From the NCBI GenBank assembly GCA_937894955.1, contig CALAXO010000006.1, positions 1 through 6,100 on the forward strand: 6,100 nt of DNA. The letters run 5' to 3'. This stretch comes from an uncultured Clostridia bacterium. Its GTDB lineage: Bacteria; Bacillota; Clostridia; Christensenellales; CAG-138. Shown here piece by piece: positions 1 through 6,028 of this stretch (positions within the stretch are counted from its first letter, which is position 1; each line of letters starts with the position of its first letter). Made by a program: the position numbers and the translations under genes. The notes beneath the pieces were generated by a model. The model was not told where the DNA came from. It saw nothing but the letters and a program-made list of their open reading frames with translations, and made no database searches.

Positions 1-1176
1 CATATACTTCGCGTCGTACTGACGTACGCAAGCCGTAACATCATAGTACATTTCGGTCATCTTCATGCCGGAGGAGATTGCTACGCCTTCGATATCAGTT
101 GTTGTATCGAGATAACCGAGCACGGGTTCACCGGCAACGGCCTTTGCGCTGATCATAACTTTTTCGGTTCCGGTGTAACCTTCAAGAACGAATCCGATAT
201 AATTACCGTTGGTGAGATAGACCTCGTTCTGCGGACCGCGATCCTGATAGTTCGCGATGTTTGCAATGCCGGTGTCTCCGTCATATTCAACATAGACCAT
301 GGAGTTGGGAAGAATTTCAGATCCGGTCAATTCCGCACTGTTTTTGACATAGTCATAAACGGGAGCGTAGGCAAGACCCTGTTCGTTTTCGACGTACTTC
401 GTTTCATCTGCAAGGGGCTGATAAACGCGGAACGCATCGAGATAAACGTTTGCGGTCTGCTCAGCTGCTGCATCGCGCTTGCCGAAAGTCCTGTTCTGAC
501 TGTTCTTTGCCGCAATGCCCGTGCCGCCGTTAAGAACGCTGTTTTCGTCCATGAAGGAGGTTTCGACTTCGCAGCCGATGAATTCCTTCAGTCCCGCTTC
601 GCGCAGGATTCGGTTCGTGTCAATGCCGTTCGCTCCGCGCGTACTGCCTGCCGCACCGGTTTCGCCGCCGTCCCAAGGTGTCGGGTTTGCGGGGCCAACG
701 ATTGCGCCCGCGGTGTCCGTAAGGTATCCGAGGATGCGAACGCTGTAATTTGCGTGGTCGAGACTCATTGCGCGGATAACGGGAACCTGGTAATCAAGGA
801 TGCCGTCGCCCGTGATAATGGGGGGATTGCCGCCAATACCGTTGTCGCCGCAGAAATAGGTGTCAACGATATAAACCTTGAAGGGGCTGCCATCCTTGGA
901 AACGGCGGCAATGATAAGTCCCGTATCTGTGCCGCATTCGGAAATAATGTCAAAACCCGTTCCGTTGAAACTGAATTCAACGGCATCGGTTGTGTAGGCG
1001 CGTTTGCCGCCTTTCAAATTGAGGGTTGCTTTCAGTGCGCCGCCGTTGCTGTAGGCGTCAAAGTCTTTGTATGCATCGGCATAGCCGTAAACGCTGTTTT
1101 CGTTGTCCTTAACAACGGTCGCGGTGTTGTTTCTGCCTTCGGCTGTCCATTCGCCGTGCGTCCCCTCGTTGGTCAT
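1..1176 (-). CDS. Downstream part of a large secreted/surface protein, out of frame with the upstream part and cut by the window edge
   Basis: This frame stays open for 392 codons from an ATG at 1176 to the left edge, so the true C-terminus is not seen. It has no signal peptide or membrane segment, and would stay in the cytoplasm if translated alone. The composition is extracellular: rich in Asn, Gly, Thr, Asp, Tyr and beta-strand patterns. Residues about 66-150 look like a beta-sandwich: VEFSFNGTGFDIIS (66-79), VYIVDTYF (101-108), YQVPVIRAMSLDHANYSVRI (129-148). VYLDAFRVYQP (244-254) resembles the end of such a module. From memory, clostridial surface proteins carry similar segments. The frame overlaps the preceding stop by four bases (ATGA), with only a weak GAAGAG six bases before the ATG. 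It is therefore more likely the continuation of the 716-residue upstream protein after a -1 shift than an independent gene. Its molecular function is unknown; adhesion or glycan binding is only a guess. Confidence 0.75.
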   Translation of the reverse strand, partial: MTNEGTHGEWTAEGRNNTATVVKDNENSVYGYADAYKDFDAYSNGGALKATLNLKGGKRAYTTDAVEFSFNGTGFDIISECGTDTGLIIAAVSKDGSPFKVYIVDTYFCGDNGIGGNPPIITGDGILDYQVPVIRAMSLDHANYSVRILGYLTDTAGAIVGPANPTPWDGGETGAAGSTRGANGIDTNRILREAGLKEFIGCEVETSFMDENSVLNGGTGIAAKNSQNRTFGKRDAAAEQTANVYLDAFRVYQPLADETKYVENEQGLAYAPVYDYVKNSAELTGSEILPNSMVYVEYDGDTGIANIANYQDRGPQNEVYLTNGNYIGFVLEGYTGTEKVMISAKAVAGEPVLGYLDTTTDIEGVAISSGMKMTEMYYDVTACVRQYDAKYM

Positions 1177-3323
1177 AAATTTCTCTTCGTGGCGGGAAGG
1201 AAGGTGATGGATGTTGCTTCGGTTATATAATTACCGGTGAAAACAAGCTTTGTCTGAATGGTTTCACCCTTGTTTACGCTCTGCGGAGTGTAAAGGATGG
1301 ATTTATCGGTGTCATTAAACCCAACATGCTTTACGTTTTCATCAACAGTCTTGATGCCCACAGCTTTTTCTTCAACATCCGTAAGCTTGTAGCTGTTCTG
1401 TACGCCGAAATCATAGACGAACGTCTTGTCGGGCGGCGCATAGGTGATCTTCAGCGTACCGGGGTGATAGATAATGCTGTAGTTTCCTAAAACAGTACCG
1501 TCGGTATTTGTAACCGTGGAAGTTCTTGCAAAGTCAACAACATATATGCCCGGGTAAATCTCTTTCCTTTGGGCTGTAATATTTGTTACTTGGTTTCTCG
1601 TTCCGTCTGCAAGCTGATATGATGTTGTCGTTTCGGAATCGGAAACAGTTATATCAGCGCAGCCGTCCTGAGTGATTTTAACATCATGAACAACATGCTC
1701 GAGGCCATCGTAAGGCACTTCAAGGCTGCCTGCCCAAAGATGAACAACCTTGTTTCCTGCCGGAACATAGACAACATTAATGATGTTATCTTCGGATTTT
1801 TCGGTTACGGTAAACGGCAGTTCAATCTGAACGCCGTCTGCAACGTCGTTATTGCCATTCTTAGCTATTGCCGCTGCTTTTTTATGGTTAAGCTGGTTAA
1901 CATCCGTACCGTCAACAAGGGTAATTTGGGAGCCGATGGTCTGTCCGGTCATAACGGACTGGCCGAGGTATTTGGTGGTGTCGGTGATTTCTCCGACTTC
2001 ATTCAGCCAATACCTGACGGTAACGCTTGAAGTTGTGGGCTTCTGCCTTGTGAGCCTGATTTCAAGCTCGTCCATACCGCCGACCTTCTCGGTGTCGAAA
2101 CAATAGATGTCGATGCAGATCTTTTCGTCCGCATTGATGCCGGTTTCGCCGTATTTGTTGTTAAGAACGGTGGAGAGGGAATCACCATCAATGAATGAGT
2201 ACCATCCGCCGGAAAATGACATAACACTCTTGAGCTTGTCGCTGAATCCGGTTCTTGTTCCGGTTTCTCCAAACCTTACGGTATCAAGGTTTGGAAGACA
2301 ATTGTTAAATGCTCGTGTTGCATATTGCGTACCGAAAGTCCCGGGATAAGAGCAGTTCCATTCTACTCCCCAACCGTTGTAACTGGAGGTTCCTCCCATC
2401 GCGTCAAAGTAGGGAGTGCCGTTAGACCAAGACCAGATACCCTTACCTGCGGTACCTGAAAAGAAAGCAAGGTAATCCAAGTAATTGCTTGCGGTTACTT
2501 GGGAAGCATCACTTGCCTTGTAGATGAAAAAATAAACGTCATCATTGGCAGCAAAAACCTTCTTTCCTCCGAATGCAGCCTTCAGTTCATCGTTGCCTTG
2601 AACAGCGGCATATATTTCTTGATAGTAAGAATCGTTTTTGGAAATGATTTCAATGTCACTGCCAAGATCATAACCCTCCGGCCATAAAAATTCCCCGGAG
2701 AACTTTCGAACAGTATATGACTTTCCGTAACCAAGATCCATCGAACCTTGAGGCACTGTGGTGCTTGAAATTTCGTAGTCTTGATCAGTTCGATTGTTCC
2801 AAGTTGCAGCCAGTATAGGGCTTTCACTCGGGGCGGGGGTATAGGGTGCTATGCCGACGTCGCCTATTTCCGGGCTTGAAAGAGACGTGGTTTTCGGATC
2901 TGCATACTGATTTTCCGTTCCGTAATCCCAAACATTGGTTGCTTCATCATCATTACGATTCAATGCAGTGCGAACCGTGTTCCAATCCCAACTAAGTGTG
3001 TTGTGTTTGGAAGGATCGGGGGTTGCAGAGGGATCGGGAGTTGTACTTGGCGAAGGAGTAGGCGACCAAGAAGGAGCGACAAGATAATCTGTTTTATCGC
3101 TCGCATAAAGGCCGCCGAGGTTGGTGTACTGATGCTCCGTGTCATTGTGACGGTGTTTGTATTCGAGCGTTCTCTTCCATGTGATTTCGGGAACGATCGT
3201 TTCGGATATGGTTCCGGAACCGTCGCCCGTGTCTCCGTCCGCTGCAAAGAGGGACGCGGGGAACATGCCGAAAAGCATGATTCCGCAAAGCAGCAGAGAG
3301 AGCAGCTTTTTAATGTTCTTCAT
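1173..3323 (-). CDS. Large secreted surface protein, N-terminal part (716 aa), probably frameshifted
   Basis: The start is firm: AGGAGG lies seven bases upstream and the protein opens with a signal peptide. This has Lys at 2, 5 and 6, a hydrophobic core at about 7-26, and likely cleavage near Ala27/Ala28. A Pro/Ser/Thr linker at 84-105 carries a PDPS repeat, and a shorter one lies at 162-169. Residues 190-425 are aromatic- and Gly-rich, with Cys at 324, 342, 402 and 408, and match nothing I recognise. SVTVRYWLNEVGE (433-445) opens a beta domain of the kind seen in MucBP-like repeats. PYDGLEHVV (537-545) through NYSIIYHPGTLKIT (614-627) fits an MBG/YDG-type domain. From 634 (TFVYDFG) a further module ends at ITFLPAT (706-712), just before the stop. 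No LPXTG anchor, SLH or dockerin domain is seen; any anchor would lie in the out-of-frame continuation at 1-1176. The protein is exported and probably surface-bound or released; its ligand is unknown. It is the first gene after its own promoter and long leader. Confidence 0.85.
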   Translation of the reverse strand: MKNIKKLLSLLLCGIMLFGMFPASLFAADGDTGDGSGTISETIVPEITWKRTLEYKHRHNDTEHQYTNLGGLYASDKTDYLVAPSWSPTPSPSTTPDPSATPDPSKHNTLSWDWNTVRTALNRNDDEATNVWDYGTENQYADPKTTSLSSPEIGDVGIAPYTPAPSESPILAATWNNRTDQDYEISSTTVPQGSMDLGYGKSYTVRKFSGEFLWPEGYDLGSDIEIISKNDSYYQEIYAAVQGNDELKAAFGGKKVFAANDDVYFFIYKASDASQVTASNYLDYLAFFSGTAGKGIWSWSNGTPYFDAMGGTSSYNGWGVEWNCSYPGTFGTQYATRAFNNCLPNLDTVRFGETGTRTGFSDKLKSVMSFSGGWYSFIDGDSLSTVLNNKYGETGINADEKICIDIYCFDTEKVGGMDELEIRLTRQKPTTSSVTVRYWLNEVGEITDTTKYLGQSVMTGQTIGSQITLVDGTDVNQLNHKKAAAIAKNGNNDVADGVQIELPFTVTEKSEDNIINVVYVPAGNKVVHLWAGSLEVPYDGLEHVVHDVKITQDGCADITVSDSETTTSYQLADGTRNQVTNITAQRKEIYPGIYVVDFARTSTVTNTDGTVLGNYSIIYHPGTLKITYAPPDKTFVYDFGVQNSYKLTDVEEKAVGIKTVDENVKHVGFNDTDKSILYTPQSVNKGETIQTKLVFTGNYITEATSITFLPATKRNL
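1176..1182 (-). other. Candidate -1 slippery heptamer (A AAT TTA) directly before the TGA stop
   Basis: In the zero frame of the 716-residue protein the last codons are AGA AAT TTA TGA. This gives A AAT TTA, which fits the X XXY YYZ pattern for -1 slippage. After slippage the ribosome would leave the stop and enter the long open frame that continues to position 1. The same bases also contain the ATG of the second frame. Downstream I find only a weak possible stem (CGGC/GCCG around a 9-base loop), and no upstream Shine-Dalgarno-like stimulator at the spacing known from dnaX. The match is exact but short, and a chance occurrence is quite possible. Confidence 0.35.
3009..3074 (-). repeat. Coding repeat: Pro/Ser/Thr linker in the surface protein
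   Basis: Residues 84-105 of the secreted protein consist almost only of Pro, Ser, Thr, Asp and Ala, including two copies of a T-P-D-P-S unit (95-99 and 101-105) with similar DNA. Such linkers join domains of extracellular proteins and are often glycosylated. The short tandem unit could change copy number by slippage. Confidence 0.6.
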
Positions 3324-3330
3324 TGAAAAA

Positions 3331-3336
3331 CCTCCT
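3331..3336 (-). promoter_or_regulatory. Ribosome binding site AGGAGG of the surface-protein gene
   Basis: A perfect AGGAGG sits seven bases before the ATG at 3323 and fixes the start of the 716-residue protein. The surrounding bases are A/T-rich and probably unstructured. Confidence 0.9.
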
Positions 3337-3371
3337 GAATATTTTAAAATAAAAATCGAACTTTATATGAA

Positions 3372-3407
3372 CTGCGGCGGCCCGAGGGCATTGCCGCAGA
3401 GTTGCGG
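3372..3407 (-). promoter_or_regulatory. Two overlapping, mutually exclusive hairpins in the leader
   Basis: In transcript order, CCGCA (3407-3403) can pair with TGCGG (3398-3394) around a four-base loop. Alternatively CTGCGGC (3399-3393) can pair with GCCGCAG (3378-3372), with an inner GCC/GGC stem. Both structures need the same CTGCGG segment, so only one can form at a time, as in attenuators and riboswitch expression platforms. The second hairpin is not directly followed by a U-run; T-rich sequence comes only about 15 bases later. This makes it a weak terminator candidate. No ligand or leader peptide is evident. Confidence 0.4.
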
Positions 3408-3583
3408 AAAGCGGCGGCGCAGGGGAGGGCAGAGTAAACGCTGAATTGAGAATGTTTGGTGAGAAAAAAGTCCATGGATTCAGGTTATTCAGCGTGTTAC
3501 TGACCGAGCCGAAACGCACGACCGAGTGAATTGCAGGCGGGAAAACGCGCAGGGGCGAAAAATAACCCGCTTGCTCTGCTTAC

Positions 3584-3612
3584 ATTATACCGCAAGTTAT
3601 TCCGAATTTCAA
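3584..3612 (-). promoter_or_regulatory. Sigma-A type promoter of the surface-protein gene
   Basis: The -35 box TTGAAA (3612-3607) and a perfect -10 box TATAAT (3589-3584) are separated by exactly 17 bases. The predicted start is near 3577. The sequence immediately upstream is A/T-rich with a run of seven A (in promoter orientation), which could serve as an UP element. This is the strongest promoter match I find in the gene-free stretch. It faces the secreted-protein gene and makes it a transcription unit separate from the hemZ operon. Confidence 0.85.
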
Positions 3613-3734
3613 CATTTTTTTAAATATAAAATGAGTATATATAACCTACTCGGCGAAAATGCTTGCAACTGCGACAGAAGATTTTAAAATCACAAAAATG
3701 CTTATATAATTGAAACGAAATATTAATAATTCAA
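3613..3734. other. AT-rich intergenic segment without a gene
   Basis: This segment lies between the hemZ terminator and the next promoter. It is strongly A/T-rich and holds a perfect 12-base palindrome, GATTTTAAAATC (3680-3691). The central ten bases recur at 3341-3350, next to the ribosome binding site of the surface-protein gene. I see no credible coding frame. The palindrome could be an operator, but A/T-rich palindromes of this kind also arise by chance. Confidence 0.4.
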
Positions 3735-3774
3735 TGCGTTCCACACCTGACGGTTTCGGGTGATGCGGAACGCA
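3735..3774 (-). terminator. Hairpin terminator after hemZ
   Basis: An 8-base stem TGCGTTCC/GGAACGCA (3735-3742 with 3767-3774) encloses an inner CACC/GGTG stem (3744-3747 with 3759-3762). It starts 11 bases after the hemZ stop codon. On the minus strand it is followed by an A/T-rich tract (TTGAATTATTAATATTT) rather than a clean T-run, so it is an imperfect intrinsic terminator. Its position at the end of the dtd-hydrolase-hemZ operon supports the call. Confidence 0.65.
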
Positions 3775-3785
3775 GCCTGCTGCAT

Positions 3786-5270
3786 TTATTCATTGCAAAA
3801 GAGTGCAAGCCTGTCCGCATGGGTCTTTTGCAGCTTTGAAATATATGTTTCGATATCCTTAGGGTTCGGAACGCGTTCGATTCTGCCGCCGCTTGGAAAA
3901 ACGCGCTTGTTCATCGCGCCCGCACCGTGAGCAATGATGCTCAGCGAATCTTCCATCATATCGATGTTGTAAATGCAGATGCTGCCCGGCTTTGCATAGC
4001 CGACATTCTCCATGTTGCCCGCCATGTATTTTTGACGATACATATAATAAGGAAGCATATCCATTTCTTCGGCACCGAGTGCACCGATTTCGGTCATTTT
4101 CTCAACCTCCGAAACATCAGGAAGAGCGTATTCGGAAAGATTTTCACGCAGACGGGAAGAACGTTTTATCGCAAGTGTGTGAACCGTCAGACATTCCGGA
4201 GAAAGCTCAACGAGTGCGTTTACGGAATGCTGCATATCAGCTGCCGTTTCGCCCGGCAAACCGGCGATAAGATCCATGTTGATTGAATCAAAACCGATCT
4301 CCCGCGCAAGGTTGAAACACGCCTTGATATCCTCGGATGTGTGATCACGGCCGACAAGATGCAGCGTTTTATCACACATTGTTTGCGGATTTACGGATAT
4401 GCGCGTTGCGCCGCGCTGCTTGATGATGCGGAGCTTTTCGGCTGTTATTGTATCCGGCCGTCCGGCTTCAACCGTGAACTCCGTGCCGGGTGCAATATTA
4501 TAGGCCTCCTCTGCAAAATCCAAAAGATCGCGCAGCTCGTCTGCGGTCAGCACGGTGGGCGTTCCGCCGCCGAGATACAGCGCACGAATATTCAGCCCGA
4601 GTTCGCGAACCATTTGCGCACCGTTTGCAATATCCGTCTTCAGTGCGGCAAGATAGGGCTGCATGTCCGTCTTTGCCGTGCGGAGCCGTGAGGCAAAAGA
4701 GCAGTACAGGCAGCGTGTGCGGCAGAACGGAATGCCGATATAAACATCAACATCGTTTTTCCGCACGGAAGCAAAAATCGGTTCCTGAACGGAAACTATC
4801 CGCTCCGCAAGGGCAAATTTCTGCGGCGTGACGTCAAAATCGTTCAACATCATGCTTTTGGCTTCGGCAGATCCGCAGCTGTGCTGCAGCTCGCGCAGCA
4901 GGCGCGTCGGGCGTATCCCCGTCAGAGAACCCCACGGGAGGTGCGCATCGGGATATGCCTTTCGCATTGCGCGGAAGACAGCGATTTTAATGCAGCGTTT
5001 TGCGAAACGCTTTTCAATAATTGAATCATCATTGCGAAAGGGCGTTCGGCATGAGTATGAATGCTCCCGACCGTTCGAAACAAGAGCGGCTTCGGCAAAA
5101 AAATCCGTTCCGTCGTTTGAAAGCACAACGCTCAGAGTTTTTTCACCCGCGCCCGCTGCATGAATTTCGGCGGGGGACAAAACGGCAGCAATCTCCTCAC
5201 CGGGCAGAAAAAGCCGTATTTCTTCGCATATATCGTTTAAAAAATCCTGTCTGTTTGTGAATAAAAGCAT
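3786..5270 (-). CDS. hemZ: Radical SAM coproporphyrinogen III dehydrogenase family protein HemZ (494 aa)
   Basis: The HemN/HemZ family converts coproporphyrinogen III to protoporphyrinogen IX by S-adenosylmethionine-dependent oxidative decarboxylation without oxygen; the enzyme is cytoplasmic. The 4Fe-4S motif Cys-x3-Cys-x2-Cys is at C183, C187 and C190, within IPFCRTRCLYC. GGGTPT (234-239) follows as the usual SAM-binding glycine segment. HemZ-type signatures are TGIRPTRLL (117-125), SVNPQTM (292-298), YRQKYMAGNMENVGY (411-425) and HGAGAMNKRV (448-457). The length matches Bacillus HemZ (about 500 aa). I chose the ATG at 5270 because AAAGAGG lies eight bases upstream. The in-frame ATG at 5387 has no such site and would overlap the preceding gene by 71 bases. 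It is the third gene of the operon, 46 bases after the hydrolase. The family call is firm; whether it truly makes haem here is not, because several HemN relatives have other roles. Confidence 0.93.
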   Translation of the reverse strand: MLLFTNRQDFLNDICEEIRLFLPGEEIAAVLSPAEIHAAGAGEKTLSVVLSNDGTDFFAEAALVSNGREHSYSCRTPFRNDDSIIEKRFAKRCIKIAVFRAMRKAYPDAHLPWGSLTGIRPTRLLRELQHSCGSAEAKSMMLNDFDVTPQKFALAERIVSVQEPIFASVRKNDVDVYIGIPFCRTRCLYCSFASRLRTAKTDMQPYLAALKTDIANGAQMVRELGLNIRALYLGGGTPTVLTADELRDLLDFAEEAYNIAPGTEFTVEAGRPDTITAEKLRIIKQRGATRISVNPQTMCDKTLHLVGRDHTSEDIKACFNLAREIGFDSINMDLIAGLPGETAADMQHSVNALVELSPECLTVHTLAIKRSSRLRENLSEYALPDVSEVEKMTEIGALGAEEMDMLPYYMYRQKYMAGNMENVGYAKPGSICIYNIDMMEDSLSIIAHGAGAMNKRVFPSGGRIERVPNPKDIETYISKLQKTHADRLALFCNE

Positions 5271-5278
5271 ATTGTTTG

Positions 5279-5285
5279 CCTCTTT
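5279..5285 (-). promoter_or_regulatory. Ribosome binding site AAAGAGG that decides the hemZ start
   Basis: AAAGAGG lies eight bases before the ATG at 5270, inside the short gap after the hydrolase stop codon. It rules in favour of this ATG over the upstream in-frame ATG at 5387. Confidence 0.75.
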
Positions 5286-5316
5286 AATGCAGCTGCGGCG
5301 TTTTCTGTATTTTCCG

Positions 5317-5985
5317 TCAATAGTCTTGGTTTCCGCCGCCGCGCAGATACGGATTGTGTTTCCGTTCGAAATCCAAAGTTGTTTCACCCATGTGGCCGGG
5401 GAATATACGGTAATCGCCTTTCAGCCTGCCTGTCAACAGGAGCAGGGAGTTGTATAGGGCAGAGTTGTCTCCGCCGTCAAGATCGGTTCTTCCCACGCTG
5501 AGACGGAAAAGCGTGTCGCCGGAAAAAATCACACGTTCTTTTTCAATAACATAGCATACACTGCCTTTCGTATGCCCGGGGGTGTGCAAAACGCTGAATT
5601 CAATGCCGGCAGCGGTGAAGCTTTCGCCGCCGTGAAGGATGATGTCCACTTTGCAGGGCTTCACAAGCGCACCGCCGAGGTAGGAAAGGCTTGCTTTTCC
5701 GCCTGAGAGTGCGCCCACATCCGCTTCGTGAATTGCAACAAGCGCGTTTTCATGTGATTTCAATTCCGCAACGCCCATCGTGTGATCAAAATGCCCGTGT
5801 GTCAGCAGAATATGGGTGCAGTGCAGGTTGTTTTGATTTAGAACTTCAACCACCTTGTGTGAATTCGCCGGATCGATAACAACACAGGGGATCCTTTCGG
5901 AATTTGAAGGCGTTTCGGCGGATTCGTTAAAAACAATATAGGTATTTACGGAAAGCGGACCGGTTGGGACACAAAGAATTTTCAT
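5317..5985 (-). CDS. MBL-fold (glyoxalase II-like) metallohydrolase, 222 aa
   Basis: This is a cytoplasmic metallo-beta-lactamase-fold hydrolase of the small glyoxalase II-like group. The metal-binding motif THGHFDH is at 62-68 (H63, H65, D67, H68). It is followed by the third histidine in TPGHT (H137), the bridging aspartate in FSGDTLF (D157) and the last histidine in FPGHMGETT (H198). All expected metal ligands are present, so the enzyme should be active with two metal ions, commonly zinc. The natural substrate is not known; glyoxalase II hydrolyses S-lactoylglutathione, but close relatives act on other thioesters. The start is at 5985, where AAGGAG lies nine bases upstream. The longer open frame to 6087 overlaps the dtd gene and its extra residues do not fit the fold. 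It lies between dtd and hemZ, an arrangement I recall from Clostridia and taken here as one transcript. Confidence 0.92.
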   Translation of the reverse strand: MKILCVPTGPLSVNTYIVFNESAETPSNSERIPCVVIDPANSHKVVEVLNQNNLHCTHILLTHGHFDHTMGVAELKSHENALVAIHEADVGALSGGKASLSYLGGALVKPCKVDIILHGGESFTAAGIEFSVLHTPGHTKGSVCYVIEKERVIFSGDTLFRLSVGRTDLDGGDNSALYNSLLLLTGRLKGDYRIFPGHMGETTLDFERKHNPYLRGGGNQDY

Positions 5986-5994
5986 GGGGTTTTT

Positions 5995-6000
5995 CTCCTT
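5995..6000 (-). promoter_or_regulatory. Ribosome binding site AAGGAG of the MBL-fold hydrolase
   Basis: AAGGAG is located nine bases before the ATG at 5985 and sets the start within the longer open frame that reaches 6087. Confidence 0.85.
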
Positions 6001-6028
6001 GTTAAAACATATACTGAAAATAGTGAAA

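Larger units (their letters stand above)
3324..3577 (-). promoter_or_regulatory. Long (about 250-base) structured 5' leader of the surface-protein gene
   Basis: The distance from the predicted transcription start (about 3577) to the ATG at 3323 is about 254 bases, far longer than a basic leader needs. It contains GC-rich inverted repeats near 3372-3407 and a 7-base inverted repeat (GGTTATT at 3483-3489, AATAACC at 3561-3567). GCGGG/CCCGC complementarity also lies in its first part. It ends in an A/T-rich tract and AGGAGG. I do not recognise a known riboswitch or T-box consensus. The start site is inferred from the promoter, not observed. Confidence 0.5.

Noticed and set aside
754..1230. Plus-strand open frame of 158 codons
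   Set aside because: It is the antisense image of the minus-strand frame at 1-1176. It has no ribosome binding site and a Val/Ala/Gly/Asn composition typical of antisense frames.
1686..2030. Plus-strand open frame of 114 codons within the surface-protein gene
   Set aside because: It lies entirely opposite the well-supported 716-residue gene, and the product resembles no protein.
3256..3323. Lipoprotein signal with Cys13 as the lipidated residue
   Set aside because: The residues before Cys13 are Leu-Leu-Leu, which does not fit the lipobox (small residues before Cys), and the hydrophobic core continues past the Cys. A normal signal peptide fits better.
3310..3519. Minus-strand GTG-started frame of 69 codons crossing the leader and the start of the surface-protein gene
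   Set aside because: There is no Shine-Dalgarno site and the product is low-complexity. It overlaps a well-supported start in another frame; a regulatory upstream frame cannot be excluded but has no positive evidence.
3663..3690. Possible plus-strand promoter (TTGCAA, 16 bases, TAAAAT)
   Set aside because: No plus-strand gene follows it and the boxes are imperfect in an A/T-rich stretch, so a chance match is likely.
5271..5387. Longer N-terminus for hemZ starting at 5387
   Set aside because: It would overlap the hydrolase gene by 71 bases and lacks a ribosome binding site. The extra 39 residues do not resemble HemZ, whereas the ATG at 5270 has AAAGAGG at good spacing.
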